From DASSUW01 sp963803335 (GTDB lineage: Bacteria; Actinomycetota; Thermoleophilia; Solirubrobacterales; Solirubrobacteraceae), in assembly GCA_963803335.1 (NCBI GenBank), contig CAWDME010000011.1, positions 62,001 through 126,000 of the forward strand: a stretch of DNA of 64,000 nt, in the 5' to 3' direction. The notes below the pieces were generated by a model. That model saw nothing but the letters and a program-made list of their open reading frames with translations, was not told the origin of the DNA and did not search any database. Positions 7,553-16,217 of this stretch are shown one piece after another (position 1 is the stretch's first letter; every line of letters starts with the position of its first letter). The position numbers and the translations under genes were made by a program.

Positions 7553-8536
7553 ATGCGCCGCCTCGCCGTCCTCACCGCCCTGCTCACCCTCGCGCTCGCC
7601 CCGGCCGCGTCAGCTGCCACGCTGACCCCGCCCAAGGGCAAGGTCTACACGGGCGTGACCGGCTCGAAGTCGATCGGCAAGTTCAAGCAGCAGGTCGGCA
7701 AGCACCCGTCGGTGTTCGGCTTCTTCCACAGGTGGGGCGGTCCGACCGGCTTCATCTACAAGGCGGCCGAGAACAGCGGCTCGCGGCTGATGCTGCACAT
7801 CTCCACGCAGGACGGCTACGGGACACCCGAGGCGATCACGCCGCTCGGCATCGCCAACGGCGAAGGCGACCGCTACCTGATCCGCACCAACCGGGAGATC
7901 GCCGAGTACGGCAAACCGACGTACGTGCGCTTCCTCGCCGAGATGAACCAGACGAACAACGGCTACTCCGCCTACAACCGCGACGGCAGCCCGCGCGGCA
8001 AGGCGCACTCGACGAAGGCGTTCATCGCCGCCTGGCGGCGCGCGACGCTGATCCTCCGCGGCGGCCTGGTGGCCGACATCAACGCCAAGCTCGCGGCCCT
8101 GCACCTGCCGGCGCTGCAGACGAACGCGGCCGCGCTGCCGGTCCCGCTCGTGGCGATGGCGTGGGTACCGCAGACCGAGGGCACGCCGAACGTCCGCAAG
8201 AACCGTGCGCGGGCGTACTGGCCGGGCAAGCAGTACGTGGACTGGGTCGGCACCGACTTCTACTCGAAGTTCCCGAACTTCAAAGACCTCAAGACCTTCT
8301 ACAACGACTTCAAGGGCAAGCCGTTCGTGTTCGGCGAGTGGGCGCTGTGGGGCGCCGACAGCCCGAGCTTCGTGCACCAGTTCTTCAAGTTCGTGAACTC
8401 GCACTCGCGCGTGAAGATGCTCCTGTACAACCAGGGCAACCTCCCGGGCGGCCCGTTCCGGCTGACGCGCTACCCGAACAGCACGGCCGCGATCCGCGCC
8501 GAGCTCACGAAGCAGCGCTTTCTCGGCCTGCCGTGA
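7553..8536 (+). CDS. Secreted GH26-like glycoside hydrolase
   Basis: A 327-residue exported protein with a signal peptide of about 21 residues ending ASA-A. The body resembles family 26 beta-mannanase-like TIM barrels: RFLAEMNQ places a candidate acid/base Glu130, FGEWALWG a candidate nucleophile Glu262, and YVDWVGTDFY matches the strand before it. It may hydrolyse an extracellular beta-glycan, possibly mannan, or belong to an uncharacterised relative. It diverges from the RibD-like gene and its end overlaps the Tag gene by 32 bases. Fold assignment is by motif only. Confidence 0.65.
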   Translation: MRRLAVLTALLTLALAPAASAATLTPPKGKVYTGVTGSKSIGKFKQQVGKHPSVFGFFHRWGGPTGFIYKAAENSGSRLMLHISTQDGYGTPEAITPLGIANGEGDRYLIRTNREIAEYGKPTYVRFLAEMNQTNNGYSAYNRDGSPRGKAHSTKAFIAAWRRATLILRGGLVADINAKLAALHLPALQTNAAALPVPLVAMAWVPQTEGTPNVRKNRARAYWPGKQYVDWVGTDFYSKFPNFKDLKTFYNDFKGKPFVFGEWALWGADSPSFVHQFFKFVNSHSRVKMLLYNQGNLPGGPFRLTRYPNSTAAIRAELTKQRFLGLP

Positions 8537-9071
8537 CGATGCACCCCTCCAGGTGGTCGTCCACCAGGCCGCAGGCCTGCATCATCGCGTAGGCGGTCGT
8601 CGGCCCGACGAAGCGGAAGCCCCGCTTCTTGAGCTCTTTGGCCATCGCGGTCGACTCGGGCGTCGCTGCCGGGATGTCGTCAGGGGTGCGCGGCCGCGGG
8701 CGCGGCTCTGGGGCGAACGACCACAGCAGCTCGGCAAGATCGAGGTCAACCGCCGCGCGGGCGTTGTTGATCGTCGCGTCGATCTTCGCGCGGTTGCGCA
8801 CGATCCCCGCGTCGCTCATCAGCCGCGCGACGTCCTCCTCCCCGAACGCCGCCACGCGCTCGATCTCGAAGCCGGCGAAGGCGGCGCGGAAGTTCTCGCG
8901 CTTGCGCAGGATCGTGATCCATGACAGGCCGGACTGGAACGCCTCGAGGCAGAGCTTCTCGAACAGCGCGCGGCTGTCGCGCACCGGCCGGCCCCACTCC
9001 TCGTCGTGATAGGCGACGTACTCGGGCGTCGAGGCGCCCCACCAGCAGCGGCCGTCGACGAGTCCGCTCAC
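8505..9071 (-). CDS. tag: DNA-3-methyladenine glycosylase I
   Basis: A 188-residue base-excision repair enzyme that removes 3-methyladenine from alkylated DNA. RCWWG and YHDEEWGRP open the protein. The four zinc-snap ligands of Tag are present as Cys9, His22, His173 and Cys177 (DDHLEGC). FEKLCLEAFQSGLSWITIL is the family core. The start is GTG at 9071; GTGA forms a 4-base overlap with the stop of the upstream oxidoreductase, indicating translational coupling. Normal family length. Confidence 0.93.
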   Translation of the reverse strand: MSGLVDGRCWWGASTPEYVAYHDEEWGRPVRDSRALFEKLCLEAFQSGLSWITILRKRENFRAAFAGFEIERVAAFGEEDVARLMSDAGIVRNRAKIDATINNARAAVDLDLAELLWSFAPEPRPRPRTPDDIPAATPESTAMAKELKKRGFRFVGPTTAYAMMQACGLVDDHLEGCIVTAGRESAAS

Positions 9072-10003
9072 GGCGCCAGCGCGTCGATCAGCTCCGGGAG
9101 CTGCTCGGGCGGCGCGATCGGCGTGAGCACGAGCGTGGTGATCCCGCGCGCCGCGTACTCGCCGAGCCGCGCCTTCATCGCGGCCGGGTCGCCGAAGATG
9201 AAGATCTCGCGCACGAGCTCCTCCGGCACCGCGGCCAGCGCGGCGCGCCGGTCCCCGGCGCGCCAGGCGGTGACCATCGGGTCGATCGTGTCGCCCCAGC
9301 CGAGGCCGCGGAAGAACGCCTCGTAGACCGGCACGGTCGCGTACGCGGCGAACATGAAGCGCGCGGTGTCGAGCCCGTCGCCGGGGACGCAGAAGAAGCG
9401 GCAGACGACCTCGGTCGGCTCGCGGCCGGCCTCGCCCTCGCGCACGCGCGCGACGACATGCTCGGCCGCGGAGAGCGGCAGGAAGTTCGTGAACGTGCCG
9501 TCGGCCAGCTCGCCGCCGAGGCGCAGCATCTTGTCGCGCAGCGCGGCGAGCACGATCGGGATCGGTTGCGCCGGCGGCGTCTCGAGCTTGAAGCCGCCCG
9601 GCCCGCGCTCGCCCGCGAACACGTCGCGCAGCAGCGGGATCGTCTCGCGCAGCCGCGTCAGCGGCTTCTCGAACGGCACCTCGTTCCAGCGCTCGACGAT
9701 CACGTTCGACGACGCGCCCAGCCCCAGCACGAAGCGGCCACCGCTGGCGTCGGCCAGCGCCGCGGAGTGCTGGGCGAGCACCGCGCGCCCGCGCGTGTAC
9801 GGATTGACGACGCCGGTGCCGAGCCGCATCCGCTCGGTCCACGCGGCCGCGAGCGCGAGCGGCGTGAAGCCGTCGGCTCCGTTTGTCTCGCCGGTCCACA
9901 GGTCGTGGTAGCCGGCGGCCTCGGCACGCCGCACCAGCGGCTCGTGCTCGGCCAGCGGGACGCCCGCGAACGGGAGGGTCAGACCCCATCTGAGCTCGGG
10001 CAC
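9068..10003 (-). CDS. LLM-class F420-type oxidoreductase
   Basis: A 311-residue luciferase-like monooxygenase fold protein. The N-terminus RWGLTLPFAGVPLAEHEPLV, YHDLWTGE, MRLGTGVVNPYTRG and GRFVLGLGASS are hallmarks of F420-dependent (MSMEG_2256-like) actinobacterial enzymes. It probably transfers hydride from F420H2, or uses a flavin, on an unknown substrate. It is coupled to tag by a 4-base overlap. The GTG start follows TAGGGT by 6 bases, and the promoter is back-to-back with that of the gene at 10031. Confidence 0.85.
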   Translation of the reverse strand: MPELRWGLTLPFAGVPLAEHEPLVRRAEAAGYHDLWTGETNGADGFTPLALAAAWTERMRLGTGVVNPYTRGRAVLAQHSAALADASGGRFVLGLGASSNVIVERWNEVPFEKPLTRLRETIPLLRDVFAGERGPGGFKLETPPAQPIPIVLAALRDKMLRLGGELADGTFTNFLPLSAAEHVVARVREGEAGREPTEVVCRFFCVPGDGLDTARFMFAAYATVPVYEAFFRGLGWGDTIDPMVTAWRAGDRRAALAAVPEELVREIFIFGDPAAMKARLGEYAARGITTLVLTPIAPPEQLPELIDALAP

Positions 10004-10009
10004 GCGGCC

Positions 10010-10021
10010 ACCCTATAGGCT
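10010..10021. promoter_or_regulatory. Overlapping divergent -10 boxes
   Basis: The segment CCCTATAGGCT carries TAGGGT on the minus strand (10015-10010, 6 bases before the GTG at 10003) and TAGGCT on the plus strand (10016-10021, 9 bases before the ATG at 10031), sharing a CCTATAGG palindrome. Polymerases could not occupy both at once, so the two genes may be expressed in competition. No convincing -35 is visible on either side. Confidence 0.45.
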
Positions 10022-10030
10022 CGCCCGCGC

Positions 10031-10489
10031 ATGCACTTCGGCCGCCTCGGAAGAGGAGAGCTCGTCGCTGCGGTGGGCGGCCTCCTGCTCGCCGTGTGCC
10101 TGTTCCTGCCGTGGTACAAGCCCGATCCGGGCAACCCGAACGCGCTGATCGACGGGCAGCACGTGGCGCTGAGCGGCTGGGAGGTGCACACGATCATGCG
10201 GTGGCTCCTCCTGGCCGCGGCGACCGCGCCCTTCATCCTCATCTGGATCGTGCTCCGCGACCACGAGCTCTCGTGGGCGCGCGGCGAGATGACCGCCGTG
10301 GCGGCGATCGCGGCCTTCGGTCTCGTCGCCTACACCGGCTTCCTCGACCGCCCGGGCGAGCCGAGCGGCGCGATCTCCCTGCAGCCCGGGTTCTACGGTG
10401 CGCTGCTGGGCACGATCCTCATGATCGTCGGCGGCTCGATGACCGCCGGCCAGACCGAACGAACACGCAAGCCCCCGGGGGTGCTCTGA
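10031..10489 (+). CDS. Four-helix membrane protein
   Basis: A 152-residue protein with hydrophobic segments near residues 12-27, 55-75, 84-104 and 120-138 and LPWYKPDP after the first, a pattern common in unnamed actinobacterial membrane proteins. The C-terminus (ERTRKPPG) is basic and probably cytoplasmic. It ends three bases before glpX and is probably cotranscribed with it. Function unknown. Confidence 0.7.
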   Translation: MHFGRLGRGELVAAVGGLLLAVCLFLPWYKPDPGNPNALIDGQHVALSGWEVHTIMRWLLLAAATAPFILIWIVLRDHELSWARGEMTAVAAIAAFGLVAYTGFLDRPGEPSGAISLQPGFYGALLGTILMIVGGSMTAGQTERTRKPPGVL

Positions 10490-10492
10490 CTC

Positions 10493-11479
10493 ATGTCCGT
10501 TCCCGTCGACCGAAACCTCGCGCTCGAACTCGTGCGCGTGACCGAGGCCGCGGCGCTCGCGTCGGCGCAGCTCGTCGGCATGGGCGATAAGGAGGCGGCC
10601 GACCAGGCCGCCGTCGACGGCATGAATGCCGTCCTCCACACCGTGCACATGGACGGGCTCGTGGTGATCGGCGAGGGGGAGAAGGACGAGGCGCCGATGC
10701 TCCACAACGGCGAGCGGGTGGGTGACGGCTCGCCGCCCGAGGTCGACATCGCCGTCGATCCGCTCGAGGGCACGCGGCTGGCGGCGACGGGCCGGCCCAA
10801 CGCGCTCGCGGTGATCGCGCTCTCCGAGCGCGGCACGATGTTCGACCCCGGCCCGTGCGTGTACATGGAGAAGATGGCGGCCGCCGAGAGCATCGGCGAC
10901 CTGCTCGACCTCGACCGCCCGATCGGTGAGACGCTCGGCCTGATCGCCGAGCGCAAAGGCACCGACGTGCGCGATGTGATGGTCGTGGTGCTCGATCGCC
11001 CGCGCCACGAAGACGGGATCAAGCAGATCCGCGACGCCGGCGCGCGCGTGCGGTTGATCACCGATGGCGACGTCTCCGGCGCGCTACTCGCGGTGTCGCC
11101 CGACCGGCCGGTCGACCTGCTGTGGGGCATCGGCGGCACGCCCGAGGGCGTGATCTCCGCGGCGGCGCTCAAGTGCTACGGCGGCGCATTGATCGGGCGC
11201 CTCTCCCCGCGCGACGACGCCGAGCGCCACGCGGCGGTCGACGCCGGCTACGACGTGGATCGCGTGCTCACCCAGGACGATCTCGTCCGGGGCAACAACT
11301 GCTTCTTCTCGGCCACCGGGGTCACCGACGGCGACGTGCTCGAGGGCGTCCGCTACGAGGGTGCGCGCGGGGCGTCGACCGAGTCGCTGGTCATGCGCAG
11401 CCGGTCGGGCACGGTGCGGCGCATCCAGTCGCGCCACGACCGCACCAAGCTGCGCCAGCTCACCGGCCGCTACGGATAA
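10493..11479 (+). CDS. glpX: Class II fructose-1,6-bisphosphatase
   Basis: A 328-residue GlpX-type phosphatase of gluconeogenesis, converting fructose 1,6-bisphosphate to fructose 6-phosphate in the cytosol. VIGEGEKDEAP (58-68) and DPLEGT (89-94) are the metal and phosphate motifs of the family. Length is normal. It probably shares a transcript with the preceding membrane protein. Its last 20 bases overlap the end of the converging gene. Confidence 0.93.
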   Translation: MSVPVDRNLALELVRVTEAAALASAQLVGMGDKEAADQAAVDGMNAVLHTVHMDGLVVIGEGEKDEAPMLHNGERVGDGSPPEVDIAVDPLEGTRLAATGRPNALAVIALSERGTMFDPGPCVYMEKMAAAESIGDLLDLDRPIGETLGLIAERKGTDVRDVMVVVLDRPRHEDGIKQIRDAGARVRLITDGDVSGALLAVSPDRPVDLLWGIGGTPEGVISAAALKCYGGALIGRLSPRDDAERHAAVDAGYDVDRVLTQDDLVRGNNCFFSATGVTDGDVLEGVRYEGARGASTESLVMRSRSGTVRRIQSRHDRTKLRQLTGRYG

Positions 11480-12176
11480 AGCGCCACAGCAGCACGACGG
11501 CGCCGACGAACGCGGCCGCCAGAGCGCCGACGACCAGCCACGGCGTCTCGCCGACGTTGACCGGCTCGTGCCGCCCGTCCGGCGCGAAGCGCCCGACCGC
11601 CGACTCCTCGAGCTCGCGGCGCGTGAGCGAGCGCAGGAACCCGTGCGTGACGAGCACGTGGATGCGCGACTGCGTCACCTTGTAGAACCAGCCGGCGATC
11701 GAGGTCGCGATCCGCGGATAGAAGTTGGCGACCTCGACCTCGACGTGCGCCTGCGCGTAGCCGGGCTCGGGCGCCTCGTTGCGGCGGACGTCGATCTCCA
11801 GGTAGCCCTCGTCGCGCTTGGCGACGAGCACGCCGTCGCGGATCCGCCAGCGCACGATTCCCCGGCCGTCGCGGATGTCGTACTCGGGCGCGCGGAACCG
11901 CAGCAGCACGAACGGCCGGCGCAGGAGCACGACCCGGCGCTCCGTCGGCGTGTACTCGACGCGGATGAGCCCGAGCGAGACGCGCGACAGGTACTTCCAG
12001 TACGTCCGCGCCAGGCGCTCGAGGTAGAGCGGCGTCCACAACGCCTCGAGGTCGCCCTCGGGCATCGTCACGTTGGCGGCCTGGATCGATCGCACGGCGC
12101 CGCTCGAGTCCATCACCGTGTGGTCGTCCGGCTCGCTGATTGCCGCGTCGGGCACCCTCGGGCGCACGGCTGTCAC
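11460..12176 (-). CDS. Unrecognised C-terminally anchored membrane protein
   Basis: A 238-residue protein I do not recognise. The first 200 residues are soluble and beta-rich (RVVLLRRPFVLLRFRAPEYDI, GIVRWRIRDGVLVAK). A single membrane helix lies near the end (about 208-232), followed by RFIRSGR. Such topology suggests a large domain held on one face of the membrane; there is no signal peptide. The GTG start is 7 bases from the RlpA-like gene stop upstream on the same strand, so the two may be coupled. Confidence 0.65.
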   Translation of the reverse strand: MTAVRPRVPDAAISEPDDHTVMDSSGAVRSIQAANVTMPEGDLEALWTPLYLERLARTYWKYLSRVSLGLIRVEYTPTERRVVLLRRPFVLLRFRAPEYDIRDGRGIVRWRIRDGVLVAKRDEGYLEIDVRRNEAPEPGYAQAHVEVEVANFYPRIATSIAGWFYKVTQSRIHVLVTHGFLRSLTRRELEESAVGRFAPDGRHEPVNVGETPWLVVGALAAAFVGAVVLLWRFIRSGR

Positions 12177-12183
12177 GGTATCG

Positions 12184-12900
12184 CTACCGGGCCGGACGCA
12201 GACGCACGGCGCCGAGGCGGTCGGTGTGCTCGAAACCGAGCGCCTGGGCCGTCGCGGCGGTCAGGTCGTACGCGGTGCCGTGCCGGAACGGGCCGCGGTC
12301 CACCACCGGCACTTCGATGCGGCGGCCCTTGTAGAGCACCGCGACCTTAGTCCCGCACTTGAGCGTCTTGTGGGCGACGCCGAGCAGCGTGCGGCTCATG
12401 CGCACGCCGCAGGCGGTCTTGTGGCCGTAGAAGCCGGGGCCGTACCACGTGGCCATCGCCGGGCGGTGGATCGTGATCGACAAGTCCGGCGAGGCATTCG
12501 CGGCCACGGCCTGAGACGCCGACTGGAGCACGGCGCGGACGCGTAGCTCGCCGGCCTTGGCGGGTCGCCAGCGTGCCAGGTACGAGCCGTCGTCGTTCAC
12601 GGTGGCCGTGGCGATCGTGGCCCACTGCTGGGTGGCGGCGTCGAGGCTCTGGATCGCGACCGTACGGCCGGCGGCGCCGGCGACGGTGCCGCGGAAGCGC
12701 GCCAGCTTGCGGACCATCGTCCCGGCGCGGGTCGACATCGCGATCTGCGGGCCGCTGGCGGTGATCACGCCCTCGGTCTGCGGCGGCGGAGGTGCCTGGG
12801 CGCCCCCGGTGCCCGGATCGCCGGCAGCGATCGCCGGCGCCGCGAGAGCGGCGACCGCGAAGGCGCACAGCGCCATGCGTGAACCCAGGGGCCTCGTCAA
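12184..12900 (-). CDS. Secreted RlpA-like double-psi beta-barrel protein
   Basis: A 238-residue exported protein with a signal peptide of about 26 residues. A beta-sandwich-like middle follows (about 50-145), then a C-terminal RlpA/expansin-type double-psi beta-barrel (about 150-236) with ATWYGPGFYGHKTACG, GVAHKTLKCGTKV and VPVVDRGPF, including the Asp equivalent to the catalytic residue of RlpA and resuscitation-type muralytic barrels. It probably cleaves or binds peptidoglycan. The TTG at 12900 directly follows the riboswitch and GGAGA; an ATG at 12876 is the alternative. Expression should be repressed by c-di-AMP. Confidence 0.85.
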   Translation of the reverse strand: MTRPLGSRMALCAFAVAALAAPAIAAGDPGTGGAQAPPPPQTEGVITASGPQIAMSTRAGTMVRKLARFRGTVAGAAGRTVAIQSLDAATQQWATIATATVNDDGSYLARWRPAKAGELRVRAVLQSASQAVAANASPDLSITIHRPAMATWYGPGFYGHKTACGVRMSRTLLGVAHKTLKCGTKVAVLYKGRRIEVPVVDRGPFRHGTAYDLTAATAQALGFEHTDRLGAVRLRPAR

Positions 12901-12911
12901 CGTGTCTCTTT

Positions 12912-13056
12912 CTCCGGTGCCTACGAGGTGAGCTGACGGGCTCGCGCAGAGAAAGCAGCGCTACGACAAAGTGACCCCTCGTCGATTCGCCCCCGCGGCA
13001 TCGTGCCGCCGTTGGTTCCCCCGTTCGCCGCGGTTCGAACCACGACGATTCGGCGC
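12912..13056 (-). ncRNA. c-di-AMP riboswitch (ydaO-yuaA type)
   Basis: The minus-strand leader of the RlpA-like gene contains the conserved ydaO blocks in order: GCGCCGAATCG at the 5' end, GGCGAACGGGGGAACCAA, GGGGGCGAATC, and at the 3' end GAGCCCGTCAGCTCACC followed by TCGTAGGC. The last block pairs back to the 5' GCC to close P1. This RNA class binds cyclic di-AMP and in actinobacteria commonly controls cell-wall hydrolases, which matches the gene downstream. I identified it by motif, not by a covariance model. Confidence 0.92.
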
Positions 13057-13061
13057 GCGCC

Positions 13062-13067
13062 AACCTA
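13062..13067 (-). promoter_or_regulatory. -10 box of riboswitch transcript
   Basis: TAGGTT on the minus strand, placing the transcription start near 13055, exactly at the 5' end of the riboswitch aptamer. No clear -35 is visible. Confidence 0.5.
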
Positions 13068-13091
13068 GCAGAAGAATTCGGTGTTTGCGCC

Positions 13092-13502
13092 CTACGGACG
13101 CGGGATTCGGCCGGCCGCCCGCTTAAACAGCTGGCCGCCGATCGTGACCCCCAACTGGGCGAGCTCTCCGGCCGCCTGCACGGCGGTGGTGACGACGTCG
13201 GTGGCGCCGCCGCCACGGTGGTCTTCACCGGGCGTCTGCCAGCCCGCGGGCGGGGCCGGATCGGGCTTGCGGAGCTTGGCGGCCTTGGCCTCGGCTTGCT
13301 TGGGAGCCGACGTCTTCGCCGGCGCCTTTCGCGCGGCCTGCGGCTTCGACTTCGCCGTTGCGGCGGCGCTCGTGCGCGTGCGCGGCGTGGCGCCGCGGCG
13401 CTCGCCGCCCAGCCGCGTGGGCCGGGTGGCGCTGAGGGTGCCCAGCACGCTGGGATCGGCGGCGGGCGTCTTGGACTTCTTCTTTGCGGTCTTTTCGGCC
13501 AT
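13092..13502 (-). CDS. Lys/Ala-rich disordered protein
   Basis: A 136-residue basic protein. Residues 1-95 are low-complexity (Ala, Lys, Pro, Thr, Arg) like histone-H1-type tails, and the C-terminal 40 residues form an amphipathic helix (VVTTAVQAAGELAQLGVTIG) ending KRAAGRIPRP. It could bind nucleic acid or the membrane, but no family is certain. It lies between the riboswitch and the sigma factor, reading away from sigA. Confidence 0.6.
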   Translation of the reverse strand: MAEKTAKKKSKTPAADPSVLGTLSATRPTRLGGERRGATPRTRTSAAATAKSKPQAARKAPAKTSAPKQAEAKAAKLRKPDPAPPAGWQTPGEDHRGGGATDVVTTAVQAAGELAQLGVTIGGQLFKRAAGRIPRP

Positions 13503-13572
13503 GAGATGAACGATTGTCCCCGCAGTCGCGCGCTGGGTGGATACAGTGATGCGGAGCGCGCTTTATCTCGCG

Positions 13573-13601
13573 TTGACTTCAAAAAATATAGCGCCTAGAC
13601 T
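13573..13601 (+). promoter_or_regulatory. sigA promoter
   Basis: TTGACT, a 17-base spacer that is strikingly A/T-rich for this genome, then TAGACT (13596-13601). Transcription would start near 13608, giving a leader of about 107 bases. This is among the best housekeeping promoters in the window. Confidence 0.75.
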
Positions 13602-13714
13602 CACGGCTTAGGGTCGTCCGTTCCAGCTTTGCTCCGGGTCATGGAGCGCCGATCCAGGCGGTGTACGCTCAGAACCCTGTCGCCCCCCGCAGGCGTCCCG
13701 AGAACAGGACATCG

Positions 13715-14812
13715 ATGTCAGTAGTGGACCTCCAAGAACTCGAAGAAGTGAAGGGCCTGCTCCTGAAGGGGCAGCAGGTCGGCGTGCTCACCTTCGCGGA
13801 GATCGCCACCGCGGTGGCGGAGATCGACCTCGACGAGGCCGACGTCGAAGAACTGCACGGCTACCTGGAGAAGTCCGAGATCGAGCTGGTCGAGGAAGTC
13901 GACCCCGCTCTCGAGGCCGCCCAGGTCGAGCGCGCGCCCGATAAGCGCGGCCGTCGCAAGAAGACGACGCTGGACCTCAAGCCCGACATGACCACCGACA
14001 GCCTTCAGCTGTTCCTGAAGGACATCGGCAAGGTCAGGCTGCTCACGGCGCAGGAAGAGGTCGACCTCGCGCGCCGGATCGAGCGCGGCGATCTCGACGC
14101 GAAGCAGAAGATGGTCGAGTCGAATCTCCGGCTCGTCGTCTCCATCGCCAAGAACTACCGCAACCAGGGCCTGCCGTTCCTGGACCTGATCCAGGAGGGC
14201 ACACTGGGCCTCGTCCGCGCGGCCGAGAAGTTCGACTACCGCAAGGGCTTCAAGTTCTCGACCTACGCGACCTGGTGGATCCGCCAGGCGATCGCTCGCG
14301 CGCTCGCCGACAAGGCGCGCACGATCCGCATCCCGGTCCACGTCGTCGAGAAGCTCAACAAGATCGGCCGGGCCGAGCGCAAGCTCGTCACCGAGCTGGG
14401 CCGCGAGCCCACCGCCGAGGAGATCGCGCACCACACGGGCATCGAGCCCGAAGAGGTGGAGTCGATCAAGCGCTCGGCGCAGGCGCCGGTCTCGCTCGAG
14501 AAGCCGGTCGGCGACGAGGAGGAGTCCGAGTTCGGCCAGTTCATCGCCGACGAGCGGGCCGAGTCGCCGTACGAGCGGGCCGCGGAGATCCTCACCAAGG
14601 AGGCGCTGCGCGAGGCGCTGGAGAACCTCTCCTACCGCGAACGGCGCGTCCTCGAGCTCCGTTACGGGCTCGGCGGCGAGCACCCGCGCACGCTGGATGA
14701 GGTCGGGCGGACGTTCAACGTCACGCGCGAGCGCATCCGCCAGATCGAGAACCAGTCGCTGAAGAAGCTCCAGAGCCTGGCTGAGGCTCAGAAGCTGAGG
14801 GACGTCGCTTAG
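13715..14812 (+). CDS. sigA: Principal RNA polymerase sigma factor
   Basis: A 365-residue primary sigma-70 factor. Region 1.1 (about 10-57) is present, which distinguishes it from alternative group 2 factors. Region 1.2 (93-122, DSLQLFLKDIGKVRLLTAQE), region 2 (133-203, with KGFKFSTYATWWIRQAI for -10 melting), region 3, and region 4 (about 310-365, with VTRERIRQIENQSLKKL for the -35) follow. The start ATG at 13715 has AGGAC upstream; an in-frame start at 13661 adds no family sequence. It should recognise the TTGACN/TANNNT promoters seen here. Confidence 0.95.
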   Translation: MSVVDLQELEEVKGLLLKGQQVGVLTFAEIATAVAEIDLDEADVEELHGYLEKSEIELVEEVDPALEAAQVERAPDKRGRRKKTTLDLKPDMTTDSLQLFLKDIGKVRLLTAQEEVDLARRIERGDLDAKQKMVESNLRLVVSIAKNYRNQGLPFLDLIQEGTLGLVRAAEKFDYRKGFKFSTYATWWIRQAIARALADKARTIRIPVHVVEKLNKIGRAERKLVTELGREPTAEEIAHHTGIEPEEVESIKRSAQAPVSLEKPVGDEEESEFGQFIADERAESPYERAAEILTKEALREALENLSYRERRVLELRYGLGGEHPRTLDEVGRTFNVTRERIRQIENQSLKKLQSLAEAQKLRDVA

Positions 14813-14917
14813 TCGCCTCGATAGCGTCACCGAGGTCGAGGTGCTGGATCCGTTCCTGCGCTCCTAGCGTCAGGCCTGGTTAAGGGGGAGCGCGACGGCG
14901 CCGATTTAGACCGGGAT

Positions 14918-16180
14918 ATGGCTTTCGATCTCGATCACGCGCTGCGCTACCTCATCGCCGCCGAGGGCTCCGACCTTCATCTCAAGGTCCCCTCCTATCC
15001 GCTCATCCGACTGCATGGCCACCTCGAGGCCATTCCGGACACCGAGCGGCTGTATCCCGAGGACACCGAGCGTGCGCTCGGCGAGATGCTCAACGACAAC
15101 GACAAGGTCGCGGAGTTCAACTCCGAGAACGAGGTCGACTTCTCGTACGCCGTCGAGGGCCTCGGCCGCTTCCGCGTCAACGCCTTCCGCCAGCGCGGGT
15201 CGGTCTCGATCGTCATGCGCGCCATCCCCGTCGTGATCAAGTCGGTCGACGAGCTCGGCCTGCCCGAGGTCGTCACGTCGCTCGCCGAGGAGGAGCGCGG
15301 GATCCTGCTGCTCACCGGTACGACCGGCTCCGGTAAGTCGACCACGCTCGCCGCGATGCTCGACCACATGAACCGGACGATGCACAAGCACATCGTCACG
15401 ATCGAGGACCCGATCGAGTTCCTGCACCGCGACCGCAACTCGATCATCAACCAGCGCGAGGTCGGCGCCGACACCGCCTCCTTCAAGCGCGCGCTGCGCC
15501 GCGTCCTGCGCCAGGACCCGGACACGATCCTGATCGGCGAGATGCGTGACGAGGAGACGGTCCACACCGCGCTGAGCGCGGCCGAGACCGGCCACCTCGT
15601 GCTCTCGACGCTGCACACGGTCGATGCCTCCGAGACGATCAACCGCATCATCGACTTCTTCCCGCCGCATCAGCAGCAGCAGGCGCGGGCGATGATCGCC
15701 GGCACGCTCAAGGGGATCGTGTCCCAGCGCCTGGTCCCGACCGCCGACGGCAACGGCCGCGTGGCGTGCTGCGAGATCCTCGTGATGACCGGCCGCGTCC
15801 ACGACATGATCCTGGACCCGAAGCTGACCGGTCAGCTGCCGGAGGTCATCTCGGAGGGGTCCTACTACGGGATGCAGACCTTCGATCAGCACCTGCTGCA
15901 GCACCTGCACGCGGGCCGCGTGACGATGGAGGACGCGATGCGCGTCGCCACCTCGCCGCACGACTTCAAGCTGATGGTCGCCGCTGCCGGCAAGAAGGCC
16001 GCCGACAGCGGCCCGGAGGCCGAGGTCCGCGCGAGCGCGCCGTCCGAGCCGGTCGCGCCCCCGCCGGCCCCGACCTACGAGACGACGCCGCCGCCGGCGC
16101 CGTCGTTCGAGGTCTCGGCGCCGCCGGCGCCGCCCGCCCCCGCCTCGCCGTCGGCCCCGCCGCCGGGCGTCACGTACTGA
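14918..16180 (+). CDS. pilT: PilT-type retraction ATPase
   Basis: A 420-residue type IV pilus twitching ATPase. An N-terminal PAS-like domain (1-110) precedes a RecA-like domain with Walker A GTTGSGKST (134-142), Asp box (161-170), Walker B ILIGEMRD (205-212) and His box HLVLSTLHT (226-234). A tail of about 55 residues (365-420), rich in Pro, Ala and Ser, is unusual for PilT. It would power pilus retraction at the inner membrane; no other pil genes are in the window, so it stands alone here. Confidence 0.92.
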   Translation: MAFDLDHALRYLIAAEGSDLHLKVPSYPLIRLHGHLEAIPDTERLYPEDTERALGEMLNDNDKVAEFNSENEVDFSYAVEGLGRFRVNAFRQRGSVSIVMRAIPVVIKSVDELGLPEVVTSLAEEERGILLLTGTTGSGKSTTLAAMLDHMNRTMHKHIVTIEDPIEFLHRDRNSIINQREVGADTASFKRALRRVLRQDPDTILIGEMRDEETVHTALSAAETGHLVLSTLHTVDASETINRIIDFFPPHQQQQARAMIAGTLKGIVSQRLVPTADGNGRVACCEILVMTGRVHDMILDPKLTGQLPEVISEGSYYGMQTFDQHLLQHLHAGRVTMEDAMRVATSPHDFKLMVAAAGKKAADSGPEAEVRASAPSEPVAPPPAPTYETTPPPAPSFEVSAPPAPPAPASPSAPPPGVTY

Positions 16181-16181
16181 G

Positions 16182-16210
16182 TTGACTGGCTGCTGCGCGC
16201 CACCTAGGTT
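16182..16210 (+). promoter_or_regulatory. Leaderless promoter of AIM24 gene
   Basis: TTGACT, a 17-base spacer and TAGGTT (16205-16210), followed after 7 bases by the ATG at 16218. It starts one base after the pilT stop. The hexamers and spacing predict that the mRNA begins at or beside the start codon. Confidence 0.75.
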
Positions 16211-16217
16211 GGCGCGC

